Positions 34,681 to 44,164 are shown, counted from the stretch's first letter. The stretch is 44,557 nt of DNA from Fidelibacterota bacterium UBA2986 (GCA_002346675.1 DEAI01000010.1:96001-140557); one strand, 5' to 3'. Notes: generated by a model not told the origin, from the sequence alone. Made by a program: numbers and translations.

Positions 34681-36110
34681 TTTTGATATATCATTAGATT
34701 TACCAGCAACACAACATCCTGTGAGGTAATATCTGAATCTTGATCCATATCAGCATAAAACACCTCATTCCCCATCAATTCATTAAATCCATTTATGTGA
34801 GATAAAATTAAATTTAGATCCAAAGAATTAATAAAACCATCACGATTAATATCACCTGGACTAAGATAGTTTTCCTGAATATAGTTTATAGTTTCCCTCA
34901 ATGTGATTTTGACTGCTTCATGAGCTGTATCCCAATCAACTAACCCACCTACGTGAATATGACCAGCAACATAGCATGGTGTATCTTCAATATTATCCAT
35001 AAGAGCTTTATACCACACACCATGAAATCCTTTGAATTCAGATAAATACTGTCCGGCTCCTGCTGCATAATCAATATAGGCGTTTAAACCCAGATCTGAA
35101 CTGTTGACAACATCAACAATTTCCGTCATTGGCAGGGATGAAAACCGCATGGAATTCACGGGGGAATCTTGATCTGGAGGTGTAGGTGTAGGCTGATAAG
35201 GTGGAGTAAAATCATTAATCCAATTAAACCAATTATAATATTTGTATTCCAGTTCCCAACTATAATTTATGTATCCTCGGCTAAAGGTTATGATTGAAAT
35301 AGGATTTAGTGAGTCTACTATGTTCCACCAGTCCTCTGATGTATCTTGATAGTCCACCTCAAAATCTCCATTACCCTGTCCGCAGCTTTCACAGTCAGGA
35401 GGGGAAAAAGTTGGAAAATATGAAATAATGTCAAAACCATATTCTTCCCAGTTCTCTCCTATCCATCCCTCTGGATTCAAAAGGGAATTTTGACTGAAAG
35501 GTCTTACAGCTTCATTGGTTGGAGGCCAATATCCAGTGAGCAAAATTACCGGATTGTCTCTTTTCCTCTTCGGACGATGGAAATATCTTGGTTTGGTCTC
35601 AGATTCATCTGGACCTGAAAAAGGGGATTTTATTAAAAGTTTTGGAAATAAACTATCGTATTTTGCAGGCATAGAAAACTCTATAATTAACTCTGATGTT
35701 TTTATTCTACCTGTAAGATATAACATATCAATATCTATATATTCCTTTCGATAAGGCCCCACCCAACCCCTTATTTTAGGATTGACGATAAATAATTTTC
35801 CGTTTTCGGGAAAACTATTTTTATCCAATTGTAATTGTATATTTATTTCTTTTTCCATTGAAAAATGAAGAAAATAAATCACATTTTCATTCTCTAGTAT
35901 TTTAGATCCTGATCTCCAGTCATCATCTAATATTTGGGCTTCATCCTCGGTAAGTGAAATTGATTTTGGTGTAGTCTGTGGATTGATTGAAAAGAACGAT
36001 GGTTCATCATATGGTAATACCTGAGCATATTTTATACTATTCAAAAAAAATAATGACATTAGAACTGTTATAACTTGAAGATAGGTGTTTTTTTTATTAT
36101 TGGAGATCAT
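34677..36110 (-). CDS. Secreted protein with pyroglutamyl-peptidase-like domain and C-terminal dockerin-like repeat
   Basis: 477 residues with a signal peptide (LFFLNSIKYAQ). An N-terminal beta-rich part leads to a domain beginning near residue 189 with VILLTGYWPPTNEAVRPFS and holding DCESCGQGNGDFEVDYQD, ITFSRG and CYVAGHIHVGG. The opening recalls pyroglutamyl peptidase I (peptidase C15), and similar proteins exist in Planctomycetes by my recollection. The last 60 residues are a dockerin type I-like pair of calcium loops (GDINRDGFINSLDL and ADMDQDSDITSQDV). It is probably exported. A catalytic Cys/His pair can be guessed but not proved. Confidence 0.6.
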   Translation of the reverse strand: MISNNKKNTYLQVITVLMSLFFLNSIKYAQVLPYDEPSFFSINPQTTPKSISLTEDEAQILDDDWRSGSKILENENVIYFLHFSMEKEINIQLQLDKNSFPENGKLFIVNPKIRGWVGPYRKEYIDIDMLYLTGRIKTSELIIEFSMPAKYDSLFPKLLIKSPFSGPDESETKPRYFHRPKRKRDNPVILLTGYWPPTNEAVRPFSQNSLLNPEGWIGENWEEYGFDIISYFPTFSPPDCESCGQGNGDFEVDYQDTSEDWWNIVDSLNPISIITFSRGYINYSWELEYKYYNWFNWINDFTPPYQPTPTPPDQDSPVNSMRFSSLPMTEIVDVVNSSDLGLNAYIDYAAGAGQYLSEFKGFHGVWYKALMDNIEDTPCYVAGHIHVGGLVDWDTAHEAVKITLRETINYIQENYLSPGDINRDGFINSLDLNLILSHINGFNELMGNEVFYADMDQDSDITSQDVVLLVNLMIYQN

Positions 36111-36158
36111 TTTTTTACTTCTTCAATATATATTACAATTTTATAGGTAAAAAAGTAT

Positions 36159-36740
36159 TTAGGTAAAAAACCATTTTAGTTGTAAAAATGTGCTTCCAAA
36201 CCCCAGAATTGCTCCGGCACCCACTTGGCTTGGCGTGTGTGCTTTCAAAACAACTCTGGAGCAGCTCACTCCAAAAATAATTAATCCCATGATAATTGGA
36301 AATTGATTTCCATTTGTCCATAGTGCTGCTGCGGGTGCAGAGACTCCCATAGAATGAATTGAGATTTTCCAATATCGATTAATCAAAATTGTGAAAAATG
36401 TATTTGTTGTATAACAAAACATGAGACCTTGTGTTAAAGAGTTTGCGCCGTTGAGAAAAAGAAATCCAAATCCCAATCCTGCGTATACTATCCCTAAAAG
36501 TAGTGGAAATTGTCTTTGATCTTTAAGAGAGGCATCCAAATCATCAATCCAACCGATTTTTTTTAATACAAAAACCGTTGTAATTGGAATCAGGTTCGAA
36601 AAAATAAAACAGATTGCTAGAATTTTATTTGAGCTTGTTGATGCAAGTTGATTGCTGAAGATCAGTACGGAAAACACTGCAAAAGAGATAAGCATTGGAT
36701 GGAACAAGAAAGAAATGATGATCGCTAAATTCCGTTTCAT
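36159..36740 (-). CDS. PAP2-like integral membrane protein
   Basis: 193 residues with six hydrophobic segments. Degenerate PAP2 motifs occur: Lys125 with H129-S130 (KISIHSMG), and S161-R162 with H168 (SRVVLKAH), where an active enzyme usually also has Asp near the end (here TPSQV). A DDLDASLKDQRQFPL loop lies after the second helix. It is probably a lipid phosphatase relative, active or not. It starts 3 bases after the methylmalonyl-CoA mutase stop and is co-transcribed with it; no functional link is apparent. Confidence 0.65.
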   Translation of the reverse strand: MKRNLAIIISFLFHPMLISFAVFSVLIFSNQLASTSSNKILAICFIFSNLIPITTVFVLKKIGWIDDLDASLKDQRQFPLLLGIVYAGLGFGFLFLNGANSLTQGLMFCYTTNTFFTILINRYWKISIHSMGVSAPAAALWTNGNQFPIIMGLIIFGVSCSRVVLKAHTPSQVGAGAILGFGSTFLQLKWFFT

Positions 36741-36743
36741 AAT

Positions 36744-38240
36744 TTATCCCAAAGGTTGATATTCTCCAAAAACAGATTTCATAGTTTGGGTGATTTCTCC
36801 CAGAGTGCAGTCACTTTTTACACAGTCAATTATTGAGGGGATTAAATTTTCAGTACTCTTGCATTTACTCTCTAAATTCTTAAGCACTTTTTTAACATAG
36901 TTATTATCACGATTTTTTTTGAATTTCTTTACACTGTTAATTTGATCACTCACCAATGACTCTGAAATTTTCTGCAAATTAGGATCTGATTCTTCATCCT
37001 CCTCATATTTATTTACTCCAACAATAATCTTTTCACCGGAATCAATTTTTAGTTGATAATCATAAGCGCTCTTTGCAATTTCACTTTGAATCCACCCGCT
37101 CTCAATTGCAGAAACTGTACCTCCTAATTCGTCTATTTTTGAAATTATATCCATTGCTTCATTTACTAATTTATCTGTCAGCTCTTCTACAACATAACTA
37201 CCACCAAATGGATCAGGATGTTTTGTAATACCCGATTCATGTGCTAAAATTTGCTGAGTCCTCAATGCAAGAGTAACAGAATCATCCGTAGGCAGAGATA
37301 GAGCTTCATCCCTACTATTGGTGTGTAAAGATTGGGTCCCTCCTAAAATAGCAGACATGGCCTGAACGGTTGTCCGTACAACATTGTTATCGATTTGCTG
37401 AGCGGTAAGTGTGGAGCCTCCAGTTTGCGTGTGAAATCTACATTTCAGGATTTTTTCATTGGTAACTCCAAATCTTTCATTGAGGATGGTTGACCAAAGT
37501 TTTCTGGCTGCACGAAATTTTGAAATTTCAGTTAAAAAGTCATTGTGAGAGTTGAAAAAAAAAGATAAACGTTGACCAAATGTTTCTAGATTAAGATTAC
37601 GTTCTAATGCTGTCTCTATATAGCAGATAGCATCAGCAAAAGTAAATGCCAATTCCTGAGCTGCTGTGCTTCCGCTTTCCCTGATATGATATCCAGAAAT
37701 GGAAATTGTATTCCATCTTGGTATATGTGTAGATGAAAACTCAAAAATATCGGTAACCAATCTTAGTGAGTGCTTAGCAGGAAAAATATAGGTGCCCCTA
37801 GAAATATATTCTTTCAATATATCGTTTTGAATTGTTCCATTTAACTGACTTATAGATGTGCCCTGTTTTTCGGCAGTAACAATATAATTTGCTAAGACTA
37901 TTGCTGCGGTTGCATTAATTGTCATGGATACAGATACATCACCCAGAGGAATATCCTGAAATAAATTTAACATATCCTGATTGGATGTAATTGGGACTCC
38001 TACTTTTCCAACCTCCCCCTCTGACATGGGATCATCCGAATCAAATCCAATTTGAGTTGGAAGATCAAATGCAACAGAAAGACCGGTCACTCCATTTTTT
38101 AATAAATATTTAAATCTTTTATTGGTCTCACTTGCACTGGTAAATCCGGCATATTGACGCATAGTCCACAACCGTTTTTTATACATCTCCTCATAAATCC
38201 CCCTGGTGTAAGGGAATTGTCCTGGTTTTTCCCTAGTCAT
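36744..38240 (-). CDS. Methylmalonyl-CoA mutase large (substrate-binding) subunit, no B12 domain
   Basis: 498 residues. The substrate-binding TIM barrel is clear: YTRGIYEEMYKKRLWTMRQY, LSVAFDLPTQIG, SVSMTINATAA, the LNGTIQNDILKEY block, and HSLRLVTDIFEFS, ISISGYHIRESG and RFHTQTGGSTLTAQQ. The cobalamin-binding domain with DxHxxG is absent, so it needs a separate small B12-binding subunit, not found in this window. It interconverts (R)-methylmalonyl-CoA and succinyl-CoA; isobutyryl-CoA or ethylmalonyl-CoA mutase relatives are alternatives. It fits the branched-chain and propionate oxidation theme. Confidence 0.88.
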   Translation of the reverse strand: MTREKPGQFPYTRGIYEEMYKKRLWTMRQYAGFTSASETNKRFKYLLKNGVTGLSVAFDLPTQIGFDSDDPMSEGEVGKVGVPITSNQDMLNLFQDIPLGDVSVSMTINATAAIVLANYIVTAEKQGTSISQLNGTIQNDILKEYISRGTYIFPAKHSLRLVTDIFEFSSTHIPRWNTISISGYHIRESGSTAAQELAFTFADAICYIETALERNLNLETFGQRLSFFFNSHNDFLTEISKFRAARKLWSTILNERFGVTNEKILKCRFHTQTGGSTLTAQQIDNNVVRTTVQAMSAILGGTQSLHTNSRDEALSLPTDDSVTLALRTQQILAHESGITKHPDPFGGSYVVEELTDKLVNEAMDIISKIDELGGTVSAIESGWIQSEIAKSAYDYQLKIDSGEKIIVGVNKYEEDEESDPNLQKISESLVSDQINSVKKFKKNRDNNYVKKVLKNLESKCKSTENLIPSIIDCVKSDCTLGEITQTMKSVFGEYQPLG

Positions 38241-38251
38241 AATAAAAAATG

Positions 38252-38986
38252 TTACATTCCCCTTTCTTTTTTTATCGCTTGGTAGGCATCACTGACAGAT
38301 TTGAACTTTTCTTCGGCTAACTTCTGAAGTTCCTCACCTAAATGACTGACTTTATCAGGGTGGTATTTATTTGCCATTTTTCGGTATGCTTTTTTAACTT
38401 CTTCATCTGATGATTCTGATGGTATTTCCAAAATTTTGTAATCGGAATCAGTTTCCCGGATAAACATGGCTTTAATGGATATAAAATCATTTTCATTGAT
38501 ATTCATATACCTTGCAATAGTATGGATAACCCTGATTTCATCACTATGGATTTGTCCGTCTGCTTGAGATAAACCGAATAGAACATGTACTAACTCTAAC
38601 CTGCTTGGATGGTCCATAGATCGTTGGATCTGCCTACATACATCTCTCAGAGGATAATCTTGTTCAAGGATATCTTTGAATAATATCATAAAATCTTGAA
38701 CATCATTAGTCCGAAATTGTTTTTTGAGAAACTCTTTAACATAAGCTAATTCAGATTGCAATAACTGTTTGTCCGCTTTCATTACAGATGCAAATAAAAC
38801 CAACATAGAAACCATAAAGTCTCCTGGTTTTGTTCTGGGATAAGCTCTTTGTCCCTCAGAAATATAGCTGTTGTATGAATTTCCCTGACCATATAGAGAT
38901 GCAGCAGCATACCCTAAAATACCACCTATTGGACCACCTACCACCCATCCAAGGCTTCCCCATAATAATTTTTTACCTAAGCTCAT
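38252..38986 (-). CDS. TerB/J-domain co-chaperone, DjlA-like
   Basis: 244 residues. A short Gly-rich hydrophobic N-terminus (LGWVVGGPIGGILGYAAA) may anchor it. A TerB-like all-helical domain occupies about 50-165 (FASVMKADKQLLQSE, LSQADGQIHSDE). A J domain from about 178 carries the HPD tripeptide in ANKYHPDKVS. This is the DjlA order, although DjlA is a membrane protein with a similar N-terminal anchor. It would stimulate DnaK ATPase at the inner membrane. It is 11 bases upstream of the mutase gene in the same direction. Confidence 0.85.
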   Translation of the reverse strand: MSLGKKLLWGSLGWVVGGPIGGILGYAAASLYGQGNSYNSYISEGQRAYPRTKPGDFMVSMLVLFASVMKADKQLLQSELAYVKEFLKKQFRTNDVQDFMILFKDILEQDYPLRDVCRQIQRSMDHPSRLELVHVLFGLSQADGQIHSDEIRVIHTIARYMNINENDFISIKAMFIRETDSDYKILEIPSESSDEEVKKAYRKMANKYHPDKVSHLGEELQKLAEEKFKSVSDAYQAIKKERGM

Positions 38987-39064
38987 GTTAAATCTTTTGT
39001 ATTAAATGCTAAATAAGTTGTAAAACTAAGCAGGATTACTCTGGAGAAAAAGCTATATTCAGCT

Positions 39065-39601
39065 ATGAAAATTTCTCTGAAGACAAGGATTGCACTTACC
39101 TTAATGTTAAAGAATAAAAAAAAAAGAACTCATTCTAAATCTTTAAAGCTTGGAACTGGAGAAAACAAAATAGCTTCAGTGGCATTCTTCCTTCCCACAT
39201 CTATAAAACATAGTCAATATATCATACAATATTTAATAAATATTAGTAAACACGAATTAGATTTTAAACTTATTTGCTATTCTGAGGTTTCATCTATGTA
39301 CTCAACATCCATAAATCACTCTGGAATTATTATCTCAGATAAGCAATTAAATTGGTGGGGATTGCCTGAACAAACTGTGGCCAGTCAAATAGATATATTG
39401 AATTGTGATGCAATTGTAGATTTAAACCCAGAATTTGACCCCGTACATGCTATTTTGATAAATAAAGTAAAATCCTCACTGAAAATTGGGTTTGAATCTA
39501 AATGTTCTCATGAGTTATTTAATGTTACCCTAAGGATTGATCCCTATGGATTTATTGAAAAGCAGTATAACCAAATAAATCAGCTTTTAGGTCTTTCATG
39601 A
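39065..39601 (+). CDS. DUF6913-like / glycosyltransferase-9-like short protein
   Basis: 178 residues, no membrane segment. A Lys-rich start is followed by SVAFFLPTSIKHSQYIIQYL, IISDKQLNWWGLP, a region with AIVDLNPEF and then KIGFESKC. This recalls the hypothetical DUF6913 family and the donor side of heptosyltransferases (GT9), but it is only half the length of a full GT9 enzyme. It overlaps the next gene by ATGA, so the pair is coupled. Its constant companion, a GlmU-like protein, suggests an envelope-sugar role. The family match is from memory and uncertain. Confidence 0.55.
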   Translation: MKISLKTRIALTLMLKNKKKRTHSKSLKLGTGENKIASVAFFLPTSIKHSQYIIQYLINISKHELDFKLICYSEVSSMYSTSINHSGIIISDKQLNWWGLPEQTVASQIDILNCDAIVDLNPEFDPVHAILINKVKSSLKIGFESKCSHELFNVTLRIDPYGFIEKQYNQINQLLGLS

Positions 39602-40815
39602 ATTATTATTTTTTTGAGAATTGTAGAACAACAAATTTCTATCCAATATCTGTTACCCGGCCTATCATGGATATCAGGATTGGTGTAGATACATTCTTAG
39701 ACAGATTTATAAAACTGGTTTCCCCTGATGATAAAATTTCCATAATTGTAAGAAAAGAACTAGCTGACCTAGTACGGGAAAAATATACTGGATTAGAAGT
39801 AAACCCCCAAAATATAAATGAAGGGATATGGCTTGCTGGACATATATTTTGGAATGAACACCTGTTACAGGAATTAAATTCTGTTTCAGAGTCAAGCTGG
39901 CTAATTAAAGAAGAAGTTGTGGGATATAATTTATCTGAGAGATCAGGAAAATCATGGATGGAGAGTGGTGGTCCTGTTCAGAGTGATTTCCCGGGACATT
40001 TAAATCAAAATAAAATACCCGGTCAAAAGGCCTCTTTTTTATGGGAAATTTTGGAGAGAATTCCCGAAACATTGAGCGAGGAAATAGGAGATACTAAATC
40101 AGTTTCCAATGAAAAAGGTCATTTAGAGTCAATTCATATTATTGGAAAAGAAAATATTTATATTAGTGATTCAGCAATAATTGAGCCATCGGTTACAATA
40201 AATGCAGAAAAGGGACCTATCAAGATTATGGATAACACTCACATTCAATCTTTGACATATCTGGAAGGTCCTCTAATCATCGGACAAGGTACGACCGTAA
40301 AACCCCATACCTATATCTCATCATCGGTTATTGGTCCCGTATGTAAAGTGGGAGGTGAAATTGCAAAATCCATTTTTCAAGGATATTCAAATAAGGTTCA
40401 CGATGGGCATTTGGGAAATTCCTTTTTAGGAGAGTGGGTTAATTTAGGAGCAGGAACAACCAACAGTAATTTGAAAAACAATTATTCTGAGGTATATATC
40501 AATTTAGATAGGAAAAAGGTTAATACAGGAAGTTCATTTATCGGTTCATTTATTGGTGACCATGTTAAGACAGGAATTGGAACTCAATTGAACACCGGCT
40601 CTGTTTATGGACCATGTTCCAGTATTGTCTCAAGCGGTCTTGCCCCCCAAAATGTTGAACCTTTTTCGTGGATTGTAAATGGTAACCAAACCTTATATCA
40701 GTTTGAAAAATTTATTGATACTGCTAAGAAAGTAATGCAAAGAAGAAACAGAAAACTATCTCGGTATGAAATTTCATTTTTCAAACAATTAATTCTACAA
40801 AAGAAGATTGGTTGA
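39598..40815 (+). CDS. GlmU-like sugar-nucleotide transferase with left-handed beta-helix
   Basis: 405 residues. The N-terminal half has the alternative nucleotidyltransferase form of Bacteroidetes (MNYYFFENCRTTNFYPISVTRP, then RIGVDTFLDRF), without the usual GxGTRM motif. The C-terminal half is a left-handed beta-helix of hexapeptide repeats (VKPHTYISSSVIGPVC, NLGAGTTNSNLKNNY). It resembles the GlmX type proposed to combine GlcN-1-P acetylation and UDP-GlcNAc formation. That would place it at the start of peptidoglycan and lipopolysaccharide synthesis. It is coupled to the preceding gene. Confidence 0.75.
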   Translation: MNYYFFENCRTTNFYPISVTRPIMDIRIGVDTFLDRFIKLVSPDDKISIIVRKELADLVREKYTGLEVNPQNINEGIWLAGHIFWNEHLLQELNSVSESSWLIKEEVVGYNLSERSGKSWMESGGPVQSDFPGHLNQNKIPGQKASFLWEILERIPETLSEEIGDTKSVSNEKGHLESIHIIGKENIYISDSAIIEPSVTINAEKGPIKIMDNTHIQSLTYLEGPLIIGQGTTVKPHTYISSSVIGPVCKVGGEIAKSIFQGYSNKVHDGHLGNSFLGEWVNLGAGTTNSNLKNNYSEVYINLDRKKVNTGSSFIGSFIGDHVKTGIGTQLNTGSVYGPCSSIVSSGLAPQNVEPFSWIVNGNQTLYQFEKFIDTAKKVMQRRNRKLSRYEISFFKQLILQKKIG

Positions 40816-41021
40816 TTTTAACACAAACAGTCGGAACATATATTGGGGCTTTTTGCTCGACTTCTTTTATTTTAATTTGAGTTTTTATCATATAAAATTG
40901 CTCATATATTATATATTATTTAGAAAATATCAATAAATGCCATAAAATAATAAACCAGTATTTTTACTCGGTATGGTTATAATGTAAGTTGGATCTTTTT
41001 AAAGAGATTAAATAATAATTT

Positions 41022-41720
41022 TTATAAAACAGTCATTTTCATTTTATTTTCGATGACTCTCTCTTTTTCTGTTGAAACATAATAGACAAATGATCCTCTA
41101 TAAAATTGAATTGACTTAAAATACTCTCCATTGCAAAAATGTAACGCTGCGCCTCCATCTACTGCCCAACCAGGTATACATTTTTCTGATTTTAACATTT
41201 TGTGGACGCTGGGGCGACGCTCTTCCTCTTCCTGATAATGAGGACAGCACATACCTGAAATGAAACTCAAACAATTTAGAGTATTTAAACTACTCGCCCA
41301 TGAGTCCGTGATTCCCTGTTCGAACCAACAAATAGCTCCAGCGCTCACTCCACATAATACTTTTCCTTGATTGTAAGCTTTCAAAAGCAGCTTATCCAAT
41401 TTCCATTCTCGCCAAACTGCTAACATACTTTTTGTATTCCCACCACCAACATAAATTATATCTGCCTTATTGATAATTCCTTCTATTCTTGGTGTGCGCT
41501 GGAAAAATGTAATATGAGATGGTTCACAGTTCAGCTTTGAAAAACAAGAGTAAAAATTTACGATATATCCTTTATCCTCAGCGCTAGCCGTTGGTAAAAA
41601 AACAATATTTGGTTTCTTCTTATCAACAAGACCTAAAATGTATTTTTCAATTTTATTGTGTTTAGGGTTCCTTCCAAATCCCCCACCTCCAATGGCTATA
41701 ACATGCCCTTTTTTATTCAT
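41022..41720 (-). CDS. Peptidase S51 family (dipeptidase E / cyanophycinase-like)
   Basis: 232 residues, class-I glutamine-amidotransferase-like fold. The Ser nucleophile lies in the elbow GVSAGA, after VGGGNTKSML. A later CPHY and DGGAALHF fit the S51 family. Members cut Asp-Xaa dipeptides or degrade cyanophycin, and the substrate here is uncertain. An AAGGAG lies just before the ATG, inside the end of the upstream methyltransferase gene, with an 8-base overlap. Confidence 0.82.
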   Translation of the reverse strand: MNKKGHVIAIGGGGFGRNPKHNKIEKYILGLVDKKKPNIVFLPTASAEDKGYIVNFYSCFSKLNCEPSHITFFQRTPRIEGIINKADIIYVGGGNTKSMLAVWREWKLDKLLLKAYNQGKVLCGVSAGAICWFEQGITDSWASSLNTLNCLSFISGMCCPHYQEEEERRPSVHKMLKSEKCIPGWAVDGGAALHFCNGEYFKSIQFYRGSFVYYVSTEKERVIENKMKMTVL

Positions 41721-42327
41721 TATTCTCCTTCTTAAAAATAATCAATTTTTCCCTTCCTTTTCTAGTTTTTATAGATAAATCAGAAAATTCTTCAACCTCA
41801 ATTTTCCATGGACTACTAAAAATACTTTTTACTTCATCGACCTTAGTTCCGTATGGAGGTCCTCCCTCTTCTCGACTTTTATCCAATGGAAACCAAAGTC
41901 CTATTAATTTCCCAGAATATTTTAAAAGCGAAAATACCAATTTTTCATATTCAATTCGTCTGTTTGGATTAATAGCACAAAAGCAGGTTTGTTCAAGTAT
42001 ATAATCAAAACTATTTCTGTACTTAGGTGTCAACGAAAAGATATCATCCTGAATTACACTTACCGGCACATTTCTGGCTAATGCTAATGTCTTGAGATTA
42101 TGAACAGCTGTTTTTGAAAAATCTACCGCTGTGACCTCAAATCCTTTTTGAGAAAATTCTACAGCATCATGTCCTTTACCGCATCCAAGTATACATATTT
42201 TACCCGCACTCATTGTTTCAGATAATTTCTGAAAGACTGGAGTGGGACCACCCAAATCCCATCCAGCATTATTTGCTAAATATATATCTTCCCAAAATTG
42301 TGAAGAATCTTCTTTATACCTTTCCAC
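41713..42327 (-). CDS. TPMT-family SAM-dependent methyltransferase
   Basis: 204 residues. It has the thiopurine-methyltransferase layout: FWEDIYLANNAGWDLGGPTP, the SAM loop ILGCGKGHDAVEF, VTAVDFS and later QTCFCAI with GLWFPLD. Bacterial TPMT relatives methylate thiols, selenium, tellurium or iodide. The start used is GTG at 42327; no ATG is suitably placed upstream. It overlaps the peptidase S51 gene by 8 bases, so the two are co-translated. The substrate is unknown. Confidence 0.82.
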   Translation of the reverse strand: MERYKEDSSQFWEDIYLANNAGWDLGGPTPVFQKLSETMSAGKICILGCGKGHDAVEFSQKGFEVTAVDFSKTAVHNLKTLALARNVPVSVIQDDIFSLTPKYRNSFDYILEQTCFCAINPNRRIEYEKLVFSLLKYSGKLIGLWFPLDKSREEGGPPYGTKVDEVKSIFSSPWKIEVEEFSDLSIKTRKGREKLIIFKKENNE

Positions 42328-42596
42328 AAAAGTCTCAATTTTTGTTTTAATTTAACAAAATTCTTTGATGTGGGTCTTTAAGGGAATTAAATTTTTCATT
42401 AGCTTATAGGTTAATTAAGGGGTATTAACTATTTTTTTAATAAAGATTTTTTCAACATACTCAATAAGATTTTTTCCTTCCTCTTAATTTCCCTTATAAA
42501 GTAACTGGTAGTACTGTATTCCGTTTAGGACTGGGTGTTTAATCCTTTTCTCCTACGGGTACTGTTAATTTTGATATCTAACGGCAGGTATATGCT
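42328..42596. promoter_or_regulatory. Leader between the methyltransferase and RNase G/E genes
   Basis: 269 bases without a supported gene. A weak GGCAGG lies 8 bases before the RNase ATG. No convincing -35/-10 pair stands out. Several AT-rich inverted repeats exist (for example TATTAA/TTAATA near 42424-42442). A long leader is common for RNase E genes, which can control their own mRNA, but that is not shown here. Confidence 0.25.
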
Positions 42597-44129
42597 ATGA
42601 AGAAAGAAATTTATATTAATGAGAGTATGGGAGAGACTCGAATTGCTATATTGGAAGACGACCGCCTTGTAGAAGTTTATGTAGAAAAACAAGATCAACA
42701 GCGAATGGTTGGGAATATATATAAAGGTGCTGTTGAAAATGTAATTCCTGGAATGCAGGCAGCTTTTGTAGATATAGGGTATTCCATCAATGCTTTTCTC
42801 CCCTTTTCTGAAATTCAAAATAGTTCTTTTCTTCCTGATGTAGTTTTGGATAAGAAAACATCTGATAAGCAGGAAGTAGATAACAATCGTAATGTTGAAT
42901 TATCTTCAGGTCAGGATATTTTTGTTCAAGTTATAAAAGAGCCTTTTGCTAGCAAGGGTCCAAGGGTTACCACGGAGATTTCTCTCCCCGGTCGATTCCT
43001 AGTTTTGGTCCCAGGAGTTAATTATGTTGGTCTTTCAAAGAAAATATGGGATAAATATGAACGTAGGAGACTGAAAAAATTGTGTTCTAAAATGAGAGAG
43101 AAAAAAGTTGGACTCGTTGTTCGAACAATAGCAGAGGGGAAATCTGATGATATCCTCAAGAATGATTATGATATGTTGATTTCCCACTGGAAAAAACTAG
43201 AAGAAAAATCTAAAAAATCTAAAACACCGGCATTGGTTTATGAGGATTTAGAAACAGCGTCTAGTGTCATCAGAGATTTATTGACATCTGATGTGGATAA
43301 AATTATTATTGATTCTAAGAAAATATTTCGACGATTGCAAAATTACATTGAAGATGTTACTCCCAATATGGGGAATCGACTACAGCGTTATAAATTAAAA
43401 ATTCCCATTTTTGAAAGTATGGGGATCGAAGATGAAATTGCAAAGTTAATGCGTCCAAAAGTATGGTTAAAAAGTGGAGCATACCTAATAATTGAAAAAA
43501 CCGAAGCAATGGTAGTAGTAGATGTAAATAGTGGTCGATTTGTAGGGAAAAAATTACACGAACAAAATTCATTCAAAATCAATCTTGAGGCTGCTCGTGA
43601 AATTGCGCGTCAATTACGTCTAAGAGATTTAAGTGGGTTAATTGTCATTGATTTTATTGATATGGTAAAAGAAGACAATAAAAGAAAAATATATAATGAA
43701 ATGCGGAAGGAATTGAAAAAAGATCGGGCGAAGGTAGCAGTCTCTCCTATTTCTGACTTTGGAATCCTTGAAATGACTCGTCAAAGAATCCGACTAAGTC
43801 TTTTGGATTCAATGAGTGAAGTGTGCCCAACTTGTTTTGGTTCGGGACGAATTATCTCAAAGGATACCTTGATCACAAGAATTGACCACTGGCTTAGACG
43901 TTATAAAATTCAGAAAAACGATTTGAGGTTAAGATTACAACTTCATCCGGAAAACGCTGATTATATATTAAACGAGAAAAAAACAGTTTTACGGGGACTT
44001 ATGTGGAAACATTTTACCAAATTAAAAATTGAAGAAAATACTGAAATAACCAGAGATGAATTCCGTTTTATTCATCCAAAAACAAATGTTGATATAACAG
44101 AAGAACTAGAACTTGGAAAGAATAAATAA
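42597..44129 (+). CDS. rng: Ribonuclease G/E family endoribonuclease
   Basis: 510 residues, the RNase G size. It has an N-terminal S1 part (RMVGNIYKGAVENVIPGMQAAF, then DIGYSINAFL), then the RNase-H-like domain and DNase-I-like domain with metal Asp residues near 308 (VVVDVNSGRFVG) and 351-354 (IDFIDM). A zinc-link CPTCFGSGRI lies near 409. There is no long RNase E-type C-terminal scaffold. It cuts single-stranded, 5'-monophosphate RNA in rRNA processing and mRNA decay. It is followed 35 bases later by rplU, a common gene order. Confidence 0.9.
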   Translation: MKKEIYINESMGETRIAILEDDRLVEVYVEKQDQQRMVGNIYKGAVENVIPGMQAAFVDIGYSINAFLPFSEIQNSSFLPDVVLDKKTSDKQEVDNNRNVELSSGQDIFVQVIKEPFASKGPRVTTEISLPGRFLVLVPGVNYVGLSKKIWDKYERRRLKKLCSKMREKKVGLVVRTIAEGKSDDILKNDYDMLISHWKKLEEKSKKSKTPALVYEDLETASSVIRDLLTSDVDKIIIDSKKIFRRLQNYIEDVTPNMGNRLQRYKLKIPIFESMGIEDEIAKLMRPKVWLKSGAYLIIEKTEAMVVVDVNSGRFVGKKLHEQNSFKINLEAAREIARQLRLRDLSGLIVIDFIDMVKEDNKRKIYNEMRKELKKDRAKVAVSPISDFGILEMTRQRIRLSLLDSMSEVCPTCFGSGRIISKDTLITRIDHWLRRYKIQKNDLRLRLQLHPENADYILNEKKTVLRGLMWKHFTKLKIEENTEITRDEFRFIHPKTNVDITEELELGKNK

Positions 44130-44164
44130 CTCTATTAAATTCATCGGCTTTTTTGAGAAAAATA

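Noticed and set aside
40816..41021. A possible terminator or small RNA between the GlmU-like and peptidase S51 genes.
   Set aside because: Only a 5-bp stem (AGTCG/CGACT) with a long loop could be found, too weak to call. I see nothing else in this 206-base convergent gap.
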